The position numbers and the translations under genes are program-made. Shown one piece after another: positions 16,441 through 23,919 of a DNA stretch of 25,914 bases. The notes beneath the pieces were generated by a model. That model did no database searches, was not told the DNA's origin, and worked only from the letters and a program-made list of their open reading frames with translations. Source of the stretch: a virus; the IMG/VR virus record IMGVR_UViG_3300032092_000210, positions 1 to 25,914 of that record; one strand, written 5' to 3'. Positions within the stretch are counted from its first letter, which is position 1; every line of letters starts with the position of its first letter.

Positions 16441-17178
16441 TTAAAATCTTGTTACAAAGTTATTGTAAATATTTGTCAAATCGGTTGTACTTAATGCCGA
16501 ATTATAATGTAAATACGCCATCAAATATCCATTAGCATATCTATCACTTACTGCATTATCAAATCCAATATTTGCAGTTCCTGTTCCAGTTCCACTTCTA
16601 TCAAAGTTTTGTGTTTGAGTTGCAGAGCTTGTGTTTCCATCTAAATAAGTAGTAGCAGTTGTATTGGGTGAACTATATGTTACAACTTGTCCGTATTGAT
16701 GCCAAATAGTAATATCGGATGGAGTTGATGTTGCTGAAAAGAATGTACTACCTCCACCTGATGTATTAAATAGAATTGGACAAAATCCTTTACTTCCACC
16801 TAAAAATGCAGCAAGATATCCATTGTTACCTCTTAAATTTGGAACACCTGTATCTTTTGAGAATGTAGAATCTATATTTTTCCAAATTATAACAGTAGAT
16901 GTATTTGATGTAAATGAAGCAGTATAATCTATTCTTTGAGAACTAGCATTATTCAATCTTAATATACCACCATTATCAGTACTAAATGTTGGTGAGTTTA
17001 CTAATGTACCATTATTACCATTTCCGCTTACATCATTAACAGTTGTACCACTTCCACCATATGAAGATGGATTTCCAAAATCATATATAGCGTACGCACC
17101 AGCGGGGTAATTAAAAGTATTACCACCCGCTGCTGCTTTTATTATTTGTCTATTAAAACCAAAGTTTTGAAATATCAT
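16441..17178 (-). CDS. LamG/concanavalin A-like lectin domain protein
   Basis: 245 residues. From about residue 28 the sequence is typical of a LamG-like or ConA-like jelly roll: YAIYDFGNPSSYGGSGTTVN, DVSGNGNNGTLVNSP, a TVIIWK strand, then TTYLDGNTS, and a closing YANGYLMAYLHYNSALSTTD segment followed by an amphipathic helix. Such domains in phage tails bind glycans or decorate heads. There is no signal peptide. The ATG overlaps the stop of the 1285-residue fiber gene (TAATG), so the two are translated together and may assemble together, the lectin perhaps as fiber tip. An alternative is a capsid decoration protein, since scaffold and capsid genes follow. Confidence 0.68.
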   Translation of the reverse strand: MIFQNFGFNRQIIKAAAGGNTFNYPAGAYAIYDFGNPSSYGGSGTTVNDVSGNGNNGTLVNSPTFSTDNGGILRLNNASSQRIDYTASFTSNTSTVIIWKNIDSTFSKDTGVPNLRGNNGYLAAFLGGSKGFCPILFNTSGGGSTFFSATSTPSDITIWHQYGQVVTYSSPNTTATTYLDGNTSSATQTQNFDRSGTGTGTANIGFDNAVSDRYANGYLMAYLHYNSALSTTDLTNIYNNFVTRF

Positions 17179-20100
17179 TATACTAATGCTTTAGTTGCTA
17201 CTAAATTTACTTTAGATGTATTGAATGCTACTAATGAAAGGATATCAATACTTCCTGCACTTCCACTATATGCACTTCCTGATGGTTGTGCTACGTTTGG
17301 TGAGAATGTAATTGATGAACTTGCACTTGCACTTACAATTAAAGTAGATGTAGTTCCTGGTTTAATATTTGTTATGTTTAAGTGTAATGGAGTTACTGAT
17401 GATGTTACTTCAAAGTAACTAGCTAAATTAAAATCAATAGATGCAGTATTAGATGTAATACTTGCTGAAACAACATTACCTGCTACACTGCCTGTAAACG
17501 ATGCACTACCACTTACGTTTAATGTACCTTCTACAAATGTGTTCGAACCACTATCGATTAAGAAACCAGTCTTTCTAGTCGCTTCACCCGTACCTGTACC
17601 TACTGCGAATACCGTTTCAGCAGTTTGGTCTTTTGTTCCATCAATTGCATTCCATCTACCAACATATACTGAACCCCAATCACTTCCTGATGTTGCTGTT
17701 GACCTAGTATTAGTTCCTAATGCTATTAATCCTTGTCCAATTAATGCTGCAGAATTAATTTGTGCATTATCACCATTTAAAGATGCAGAGAATACGTTAG
17801 CAGTACCAAACATACTAGCGTTACTAATTGTTCTACCAGGAGGGCCTGTAAGTGTTGTGTTGGAGCCTGATAAGAATATAGTATTGGAAGAACCAATGAA
17901 AATATTACCATTAACATTCGATACTACTTGTGAACCTGTTGTAGCGGGGAAATAAGAGTTATTTATAGTTAATCCACCCTGAATATTATTACCACTAAAA
18001 CCGATAGATGAACTATCCATATTCAATGTAGCTGTTCCACCAATGATATTAGATGATGCAACAACTGATGCAGATAATTGAGTTTTAGATGCTACTGCAC
18101 TAATAGTTCCAGCTAATATATTTGATGCTAATGTTAATCCACTTACTGCTCTTTCAAAATGATTTGTTGCAGATGTACCTAAATTGATTGTACCTCCTCC
18201 TAATATGTTATTATTAATATTATATGTAGATGAACTAACAGGTCCTCTTAATGTTAATGGATTTGCTGAATTACCAAAATAGTTATTAGCTATTGTTGGT
18301 GAGAATGCCATACTTCCACTTATTTGTGGAATTGCTACTCCACCACCTCCGACTGCTATATTACCACCAGTCATATATCTTTTAAATCCTGCAGTTGGTG
18401 CTGATGGGTTAGCAAATATATTATTACTACCTGATACGATTGTATCACCAGTACTTGTATTTGATTTGAATATTAAGTTCGTATTACCATTTATTTGCGA
18501 AGAAGTAATATGTGAAAGAGCTGCATATGTTGGAGTTGCTGTTGAGTTACCAATTACTAAACTACCTGATTCAGATAATAGATAAACTTCACCTTGTCCT
18601 GTACCTGATACGCTATTAATTGTTTGAACTCCTATAAAGTTATTCGAACCAGTCGTTGCGAAACTACCTGTATCTATTGTAGTTCCAAATGATGATGTGG
18701 CAACAGTTGTAGATACACCACTTGCGTTACCAACCCACACATATCCTTGCTGTAAAGATGCGGTAAATGTTGAACTAGCTTTTAAACTACCTGTAATATC
18801 TACGTTACTATTTACACCTGCATTAATTACTAATGGTGTAAACATTGTTACTCCACCAACGTTTCCTTGGAACTCAACAGGGTTATTTTGGAATGTTGTA
18901 GTGTTTCCAGCTGCACCTGCTAATGTAAATACTTTAATATTACTTGCTCCATCTCTACTAAATGCGATATCACCAACACCTGGCACTAATTGTACATTGT
19001 AATAAGATGAGCCACTAATGAAACGAACATTAGAACCATCGCCAATAGATAAAGCAGTTGTGTTAGGACCTGAATAGAATCCATTAGATGCTGATACAAA
19101 TCCATTAACAGTTTGATTGCCAGTAAATGTATTTGAGCCTGTTGTAGCGTAACTACCAGTTGCTGCTATTAAACTATTTACCTTTTGGTCATTACTTGCA
19201 GTATATGCGTTAAATGTTGTATTTGAAACTGAATTACTTCCTCCACCAACATCAACTCTATTTAAACTTGCTATTATTGATGCAGCTGAAGGTGTTGTTG
19301 GTGTTGTACCTTGTGGTAAATATTGCCAAGTTGTGTTAGCACTATCTGAAGCCCATTCTAATTCAACAACATCATTTTGATTAAGAGTTAGTAAATAAGT
19401 CCATGCAGGTAACAATTTACTATTAGAAGGTAATGTTACATCTCCTCTAGTACCTGGTACCTCAATACCATTTACATTTACCCAAACTGAAACTATTGCT
19501 GCACCTGAACCTTGAACTGCTTGTCCACTCCATTGTAAATTATATACACCATATGCACCTACTTGTAATCCAGTGCTACCTGAAAGTATTACACCATCAG
19601 AAACATCCGTTGTATTAAACTTAAATGCATATGCAGTATTAGCACTACCTGATTGAGTTGTACTATCTTGGAATGCACCATAAGAACCTGTTACATAAAT
19701 ACCACTACCTGTTGGTATAGTTAAATTAAATGTAGTTGCATCTCCTTTTCTGAATTGTAATATCTGTCCACTTATACTTGCAGTAGTTAAAGATAAACTT
19801 GCTGAAGTATATAAAGATGAAGTTGCAGATTGTAATGAAGCAGTAGCCTGATTTAATTGAGATATAGAGTTTACTATACTTGCAGTCGATTGTGATGCAG
19901 TATATACGTTTAATGCGTTTATACTAACTTGCTGTGATGCAGAACTTGCATTCAATTGTGATATAGATGAATCCGTAGATGCAGTATATGCGTTGAATGA
20001 AGATGTAGTTACAAAATCACCTGCACTTCCACTAACATCAGGAATGTTTACACTAAATGTAGTTGTATCTCCTTTTGTGAATGTTAAGTTACGAGTACCA

Positions 20101-21035
20101 TTATTAAATGATGCCGTATATAATGCCAAACTAGCTGAAGTATTTAAACTTGCAGTAGTTGATTCTAAATTATTTAATCTAACATTAGTTGAAGAAGTAT
20201 ATGAATTGAATGATGCGGTTAATTGGTTATAAGAGCCCGTATCCAATCCATTAACTGAAATGATTGCTACACCACCTATAACAGTCGCACCGATTGCAGA
20301 ACCTGTAAAGTTAAGTGATACTGCGTTACCTTGTGGAATACCTTCATCTAATATCGGCATTGAGATTGATGCGGTGATACCTGTAATCTTACTACCATTA
20401 CCAATAAATTCAGATGCGGATACAAATGAACTTGCACTAATAGATGTGAATGTATTAGCAGAAGTAAATGTGTTTGAGCCCGTAGTTGCGTAACTACCAG
20501 TCTTTGCATTTAAATTATTGATTGATGTTTGTTGTGATGCAGTAACTGAATTTAAATTAGTTATACTAACTGCAGTCGAAGCAGTAAACGTATTGATATT
20601 AGTTACTGATGTATTTAAACTTGCAGTAGTAGATTCTAAATTAGAGAATCTAATGTTTGCTGATGCAGTATATTGTTGTAAAGATGCAGTAGCTTGGTTT
20701 AAGTTACTGATATCAGGTATACTACCCGTTGCAACAGTTACATTAAATGTACTACCATTACCCTTTGTGAAAGTAATTGTATTACCTGCTGCAGATGCGG
20801 TTACTAATAGAGAGCCGGTAGTTAAACCTGTTGCTGATGCAGTGAATTGTTCTAATGCATCTATTTGCTGATTCCAACTTCCACTATCCGTATTATACTG
20901 AGTCTGATTAACAGTTGAATCAATCATATCCACATTAAATGCTCTTAAATTGGATGGGGTGATTGCTCCGTTATTGTTATTCGGAAATTCCGTATTGTTT
21001 TCTACCTTTAAGGCCTGTTTTGAAATTTCTGCCAT
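17178..21035 (-). CDS. giant multi-domain tail/side fiber
   Basis: 1285 residues, the largest gene here. Residues 1-45 (MAEISKQALKVENNTEFPNN, then GAITPSNLRAFNVDMIDS) look like a virion-attachment head seen in related phage fibers. Residues about 50-445 are Ser/Thr-rich heptad-like repeats (NLESTTASLNTS; FTKGNGSTFNV and its variants FTKGDTTTFSV, FRKGDATTFNL). Residues about 450-595 resemble a C1q/TNF-like jelly roll (NTAYAFKFNTTDVSDGV; YNLQWSGQAV; VSVWVNVNGIEVPGTRGDV; DVVELEWAS). ATTGSN-x-F linkers recur at 183, 630 and 793. A beta-solenoid-like part with repeated NNI-x-GG segments spans about 870-1080. The end (about 1165-1285) resembles the end of the 649-residue fiber. Probably trimeric and extracellular. 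Its stop overlaps the lectin start. Confidence 0.72.
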   Translation of the reverse strand: MAEISKQALKVENNTEFPNNNNGAITPSNLRAFNVDMIDSTVNQTQYNTDSGSWNQQIDALEQFTASATGLTTGSLLVTASAAGNTITFTKGNGSTFNVTVATGSIPDISNLNQATASLQQYTASANIRFSNLESTTASLNTSVTNINTFTASTAVSITNLNSVTASQQTSINNLNAKTGSYATTGSNTFTSANTFTSISASSFVSASEFIGNGSKITGITASISMPILDEGIPQGNAVSLNFTGSAIGATVIGGVAIISVNGLDTGSYNQLTASFNSYTSSTNVRLNNLESTTASLNTSASLALYTASFNNGTRNLTFTKGDTTTFSVNIPDVSGSAGDFVTTSSFNAYTASTDSSISQLNASSASQQVSINALNVYTASQSTASIVNSISQLNQATASLQSATSSLYTSASLSLTTASISGQILQFRKGDATTFNLTIPTGSGIYVTGSYGAFQDSTTQSGSANTAYAFKFNTTDVSDGVILSGSTGLQVGAYGVYNLQWSGQAVQGSGAAIVSVWVNVNGIEVPGTRGDVTLPSNSKLLPAWTYLLTLNQNDVVELEWASDSANTTWQYLPQGTTPTTPSAASIIASLNRVDVGGGSNSVSNTTFNAYTASNDQKVNSLIAATGSYATTGSNTFTGNQTVNGFVSASNGFYSGPNTTALSIGDGSNVRFISGSSYYNVQLVPGVGDIAFSRDGASNIKVFTLAGAAGNTTTFQNNPVEFQGNVGGVTMFTPLVINAGVNSNVDITGSLKASSTFTASLQQGYVWVGNASGVSTTVATSSFGTTIDTGSFATTGSNNFIGVQTINSVSGTGQGEVYLLSESGSLVIGNSTATPTYAALSHITSSQINGNTNLIFKSNTSTGDTIVSGSNNIFANPSAPTAGFKRYMTGGNIAVGGGGVAIPQISGSMAFSPTIANNYFGNSANPLTLRGPVSSSTYNINNNILGGGTINLGTSATNHFERAVSGLTLASNILAGTISAVASKTQLSASVVASSNIIGGTATLNMDSSSIGFSGNNIQGGLTINNSYFPATTGSQVVSNVNGNIFIGSSNTIFLSGSNTTLTGPPGRTISNASMFGTANVFSASLNGDNAQINSAALIGQGLIALGTNTRSTATSGSDWGSVYVGRWNAIDGTKDQTAETVFAVGTGTGEATRKTGFLIDSGSNTFVEGTLNVSGSASFTGSVAGNVVSASITSNTASIDFNLASYFEVTSSVTPLHLNITNIKPGTTSTLIVSASASSSITFSPNVAQPSGSAYSGSAGSIDILSLVAFNTSKVNLVATKALV

Positions 21036-21048
21036 GTTGTATTTATTT

Positions 21049-21324
21049 TTAATCTAATATTATATCGAATCCATCAGAGTATCCATCAGAGAATGCTCCA
21101 CCTTTAGTTCTTACTGGTGATTCAATTACACCAATACCTTGCTGCATCAAATGTCCTTTACAGCATCTAACATCGTATGTATCTGAATCTAAACATAAGC
21201 AAGCTCTCCTACTATTCTTAGGTGAACTTAATCCTAAAGTAGGTCCAACGTATATACCACTCTCATTCTCTCTATTGACAGAATAACGTAGGTTACCATT
21301 TCTGCTATTTGACCATTTTCCCAT
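21049..21324 (-). CDS. small Cys-containing conserved phage protein
   Basis: 91 residues. The N-terminus is polar (GKWSNSRNGNLRYSVNRENE), and the centre has a Cys cluster (ACLCLDSDTYDVRCCKGHLM, then QQGIG) that I recall as a recurring pattern in Bacteroidota phages (C-x-C, about ten residues, CC-x-G-x-L-x-x-Q-G-I-G). The Cys spacing would suit a small metal site or disulfides in a virion protein. The C-terminus is Gly/Asp-rich and acidic. The gene is first after copy 2 of the recurring motif and ends 13 nt before the giant fiber. Function unknown; a virion or fiber-associated role is an inference from position. Confidence 0.55.
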   Translation of the reverse strand: MGKWSNSRNGNLRYSVNRENESGIYVGPTLGLSSPKNSRRACLCLDSDTYDVRCCKGHLMQQGIGVIESPVRTKGGAFSDGYSDGFDIILD

Positions 21325-21343
21325 TGATACTTTGTTTATTAGA

Positions 21344-21359
21344 ATAACAACTATCGAAA
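21344..21359 (-). promoter_or_regulatory. recurring intergenic motif, copy 2
   Basis: The sense strand reads TTTCGATAGTTGTTAT, then TCTAATAAAC, 19 nt before the ATG at 21324. It shares AGTTGTTAT with copies 3 and 4, with a looser CG part. An inverted repeat ATAACAA / TTGTTAT spans the element. The short spacing to the ATG leaves no room for a conventional -33/-7 promoter after it. Confidence 0.45.
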
Positions 21360-21368
21360 CATAAATTG

Positions 21369-21637
21369 TTATCGGTTACTCATTTTAGCAACTGATTCTT
21401 TATGTAATAGATTTTCTAATACAACTTTATCAGCTCTATAAGCTAAGTATAACAGACATTTCTCTAACGGCTCTTTAACAATGACATCGAATTTGGTAAT
21501 GTCCCCATCGGCAAGCTCAACAATTGTAGCATATGATGCCCACTTCTTTGCAAAATTGGCTTGATGTTGGGAGGCAAGTCCATCTCCATCGAAGATTTCA
21601 GGGTAGCGCTCAGCAAGTCCGTTAATAAATTGAATAA
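21369..21637 (-). CDS. -1 frame C-terminus of the chaperone-like protein (frameshift extension)
   Basis: This open frame has no good start of its own. It continues the preceding gene if the ribosome or polymerase slips -1 on the T10 run at 21636-21645, and would make a 256-residue fused product (168 + 88). The sequence IQFINGLAERYPEIFDGDGL, then ANFAKKWASYATIVELADGD, then FDVIVKEPLEKCLLYLAYRA is balanced in charge and hydrophobicity. It matches the C-terminal part I remember for this Bacteroidota phage family (W-x-x-S/Y-I-x-x-L-A-x-G-D-I-T-K-F, then P-L-x-x-C-L-x-Y-L). The zero-frame tail does not look like a natural protein end by comparison. The alternatives are a sequencing error in the homopolymer or a real disabling mutation. 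Confidence 0.6.
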
Positions 21638-22138
21638 AAAAAAAAGTGCCCCAAAATGAACATGCATTGGCACATCTAAGAACTTCTCTGAATTATCTTC
21701 AGCTACATATGGTTTAATAGAATAGTATTTGCCTATTTTTTTATCTATTGGTCTGTATAAGATATTCATTATCTTAATCCAATTCTCATCTATCTGAATT
21801 GTTTCAAACTTAGTAATGTCAGAATAAGCACCATAACTCATCTCTCCCAAATTAGGTTCAAAGCCGTATTCAACGCCATCTATTGTAATAAATTGCTGTA
21901 AAGGTAATTCAGTATTCATTAAGAATGAGCCTAGCTCACCTTTAATCATATTGTAATCATCTACGGATAATCCTCTTAGATATTCAGCCGGCAAATTACA
22001 TAAGTGCATAAGAAGTAAAGCAACAGTTGCTTCTTCATCATCTTCATATGATTTTAATTCGTTTTGTAATTGTAGCCATTTCTTTAGGTTGATATCTGCA
22101 TAAGATGTAGGTATCTTAATTTCTAATTCCTTTACCAT
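21464..22138 (-). CDS. conserved tail-assembly-chaperone-like protein, zero-frame form
   Basis: 224 residues as read straight through. Residues 1-168 look like the N-terminal part of a Bacteroidota phage protein often found among tail genes: VKELEIKIPTSYADINLKKW, VDGVEYGFEPNLGEM-type segment (here IDGVEYGFEPNLGEMSYGAY), MNILYRPIDKKIGKYYSI, then a PMHVHFGALFF hydrophobic segment. After the T10 run the zero frame adds 56 residues rich in Pro, Leu, Met and Ser that look out of frame. The arrangement (short form plus -1 extension) is what lambda G/GT-type tail chaperones use, but the tape measure here is far away, so the chaperone role is an inference. The ATG overlaps the preceding stop by 7 nt (ATGGTAA). 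Confidence 0.6.
   Translation of the reverse strand: MVKELEIKIPTSYADINLKKWLQLQNELKSYEDDEEATVALLLMHLCNLPAEYLRGLSVDDYNMIKGELGSFLMNTELPLQQFITIDGVEYGFEPNLGEMSYGAYSDITKFETIQIDENWIKIMNILYRPIDKKIGKYYSIKPYVAEDNSEKFLDVPMHVHFGALFFLFNLLTDLLSATLKSSMEMDLPPNIKPILQRSGHHMLQLLSLPMGTLPNSMSLLKSR
21635..21646 (-). other. T10 slippery run, site 1
   Basis: The sense codons are CTT TTT TTT TTA (Leu-Phe-Phe-Leu), ten T ending in the slippery heptamer T TTT TTA. A -1 slip enters the long open frame that ends at 21369. Zero frame ends at 21464. I see no strong stimulatory hairpin within about 15 nt downstream. Confidence 0.6.
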
Positions 22139-22326
22139 ATATTGTTTTGTTTTAATATTAACATTAATCTTTTTACTTTAGCTTCTTCGTTATCTAATTT
22201 AGCCTGCATTGCTATAATGCCTGCACGAAGGTCTTCATTTGTTTGTTGTAGCTCTTTTGCAAATAGAATTAAATCTCTTATCTCTTCTGCTGTCCACGTT
22301 TGTTCTTTATCTAATACTGATGACAT
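22132..22326 (-). CDS. coiled-coil miniprotein
   Basis: 64 residues, nearly all helix. TAEEIRDLILFAKELQQTNE and LRAGIIAMQAKLDNEEAKVK have heptad hydrophobic spacing, so a short dimeric coiled coil is likely. It overlaps the end of the terminase large subunit gene by 20 nt and the start of the next gene by 7 nt, so it is embedded in a tightly coupled operon. No known family comes to mind. A packaging or assembly accessory role is suggested only by its neighbours. Confidence 0.6.
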   Translation of the reverse strand: MSSVLDKEQTWTAEEIRDLILFAKELQQTNEDLRAGIIAMQAKLDNEEAKVKRLMLILKQNNIW

Positions 22327-23461
22327 ACTTTCCTTTGTTTGTTGCTTTTTGTGTTAACTTCATCATTGCTACATAACGTGCAGCATCCAATAAGTGGTCT
22401 AATCCACCTTCGGGTGTATCTGTAATATAACCATGCTTATCAGTTGCGTATTGATAGGCATACATCTCATTGATTAGGTTTTGTGATTTCTTATGTACAT
22501 GCAGTTTATGATTCTGCAATACTGATATACCAAACTTAATACTATCAGGTCCTTTTTTTACTGCCTTTGCATTAAAGCCCATTCGGTATAACTCTTCTAT
22601 TGAACGTGGTTCAGAACTATCACACCAAATCTCTTCAGATTTAGTTATGTCTAATTTATTTAGTTTATCCGAAATATCTTTTAGAACTAATCCCTTCTCA
22701 TATAGTATCTCTTCTAAGTAAAGGTTATCACCATTCTTATAAACTGCTACAACAGCAGTAGGGTCTTGCGAATATCCCCAGTCCAAACCAAATGCCACAA
22801 ACTCCGCTTCGTAATCTTCAACTACTTCAAAGTTGTATATTGCTTTATCATTTGCAGCAAACTCACCTTTACCATATATTGTCCATTGCTTAGGGTTCTT
22901 ATATTGTAACTCTTCAATTGCTCTAACCATTTCGATAGGCAAGTATATGTTATCTTTATATGTGGTAACGTATCTATCACAATCTTGCATTTGTCTTAAC
23001 CAATGATAAGGTGATACAGTAGGGTTATAAGATAGTATGATTCTGCCTGTTGTTCTTATACTTAACTGAAAATAACTTTCCTCATCTAATTCCGATGCTT
23101 CATCTATATAGAGTATATCACTCTTTAAACCTCTTAACTTCTCCGGGTCATCTGAATTAATAAATTGAACTATACTATCACCTAACTTATATGTTCTGTC
23201 CGTTGTGTTCCAATCGTTCTCATTCCATATTCCTAAGCTCTTTAGTATATCGGTGAAATCTTTGATTATAGTACGTTTAAGCGATGGAATGGTTCTACGC
23301 ACCACTGTTATCGTTTGCGTTGATTCTAGCCCCCTTACAATGAGAAATTGGAGTATTGCATACGTCTTACCACTACGAGTTCCACCAATATGTTGACTGA
23401 CTCTTTGTTTTGATTCTAAAAGATTCTCAAACGTTACAGTAGTGTTAATCGTTACTTCCAC
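22307..23461 (-). CDS. terL: terminase large subunit (PBSX-like)
   Basis: 384 residues. This is the packaging motor: an N-terminal ATPase and a C-terminal RNase H-fold nuclease that cuts concatemers. Walker A is GGTRSGKT at 26-33. Walker B is ILYIDE at 116-121 with the catalytic Glu121. The coupling motif is SYN at 144-146. The nuclease acids are likely D227 (FGLDWGYSQDPTA), D281 (IWCDSSEP) and D355 or D359 (GLDHLLDAARY). The overall pattern is like the PBSX/Terminase_3 group. The start is GTG at 23461: an in-frame TAA lies just upstream and no ATG occurs before Walker A. It overlaps the small subunit gene by 17 nt, so expression is coupled. All key residues are present, so it should be active. 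Confidence 0.93.
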   Translation of the reverse strand: MEVTINTTVTFENLLESKQRVSQHIGGTRSGKTYAILQFLIVRGLESTQTITVVRRTIPSLKRTIIKDFTDILKSLGIWNENDWNTTDRTYKLGDSIVQFINSDDPEKLRGLKSDILYIDEASELDEESYFQLSIRTTGRIILSYNPTVSPYHWLRQMQDCDRYVTTYKDNIYLPIEMVRAIEELQYKNPKQWTIYGKGEFAANDKAIYNFEVVEDYEAEFVAFGLDWGYSQDPTAVVAVYKNGDNLYLEEILYEKGLVLKDISDKLNKLDITKSEEIWCDSSEPRSIEELYRMGFNAKAVKKGPDSIKFGISVLQNHKLHVHKKSQNLINEMYAYQYATDKHGYITDTPEGGLDHLLDAARYVAMMKLTQKATNKGKYVISIR

Positions 23462-23738
23462 TCTTATTTATGTTTACTGATATAGTATGAATCCTTTGGT
23501 CAATCTCTGCTCTCATCTCTGTCCTACTTAATTTAGGAAGGGTAAATTCCATTAGCTTCAGAGCCAATTCTATTGCACGTTCCGGGTCTTCCTTTCTAAT
23601 CTTTTCTAAGTCTGCTGATAGTGTGTTAAGTGTATTATCAACTGCTCTTGCAATTGTTAACTTCATCATCTCCGTAGAACGATTGATTGCGCCTTTTGGT
23701 CTGCCCGTTGCTAATTTATTTCCTTTTTCGAATGGCAT
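23445..23738 (-). CDS. terS: probable terminase small subunit
   Basis: 97 residues. The N-terminus (MPFEKGNKLATGRPKGAINR) has the basic GN-x-x-A-x-GRPKGA-x-N-[KR]-[ST] pattern of DNA-binding proteins found next to terminases in Bacteroidota phages. The rest is helical with LSADLEKIRKEDPERAIELA and LKLMEFTLPKLS. It should recognise the packaging site and recruit the large subunit, whose GTG start lies inside its 3' end. It is shorter than many small terminases, and no clear helix-turn-helix is obvious. The call rests on the N-terminal pattern and on gene order. The gene is first after copy 1 of the recurring motif. Confidence 0.68.
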   Translation of the reverse strand: MPFEKGNKLATGRPKGAINRSTEMMKLTIARAVDNTLNTLSADLEKIRKEDPERAIELALKLMEFTLPKLSRTEMRAEIDQRIHTISVNINKSGSND

Positions 23739-23758
23739 GTTATCCTGCGTTATTTAAA

Positions 23759-23827
23759 CATATATGTATATATAACATCTGCGGTTTGGTTTGTAGTTGA
23801 TGTATTCATATATATGTATATATTAAC
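23759..23827. repeat. pair of AT-rich direct repeats upstream of terminase
   Basis: On the plus strand catatatgtatatataac (23759-23776) recurs as catatatatgtatatattaac, with a 2-nt and a 1-nt insertion (23807-23827), 48 nt apart start to start. They flank copy 1 of the recurring motif. Possible operator or AT-rich promoter elements. Low-complexity AT sequence makes chance similarity easier. Confidence 0.45.
23768..23788 (-). promoter_or_regulatory. recurring intergenic motif, copy 1
   Basis: The sense strand reads AACCGCAGATGTTATATATA, about 33 nt before the ATG of the small terminase gene. It matches copy 3 at 19 of 21 positions. It is the only candidate start signal in the 84-nt gap between the 30-residue peptide gene and the terminase operon. 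Confidence 0.5.
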
Positions 23828-23915
23828 CGATGAGTGCTTCCCAAATAGTGTATAGCATTCCGAATCCATACACCAAGCAGAATAGCAAACCAAAGTATGC
23901 TATTAGTAATATCAT
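23823..23915 (-). CDS. 30-residue single-pass membrane peptide
   Basis: An uninterrupted small frame from ATG at 23915 to TAA at 23823-23825. The peptide is almost entirely hydrophobic: MILLIAYFGLLFCLVYGFGM, then LYTIWEALIG. One transmembrane helix of about 20 residues is obvious, with no charged residue except one Glu near the end. The start follows the previous gene's TGA by 4 nt, with GAAGAT just before the ATG, so it sits where a coupled gene should. Function unknown; small membrane peptides in phages can be holin-like, superinfection or host-modulating factors, but nothing here selects among these. It could also be a chance frame, though position and composition argue against that. Confidence 0.5.
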   Translation of the reverse strand: MILLIAYFGLLFCLVYGFGMLYTIWEALIG

Positions 23916-23919
23916 ATCT

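Noticed and set aside
17539-17955. 138-residue plus-strand open frame inside the giant fiber gene
   Set aside because: Antisense shadow of a low-complexity Ser/Thr-rich gene; the protein is Val/Pro/Leu-rich without domain sense. The same reasoning rejects the other plus-strand frames in the window.
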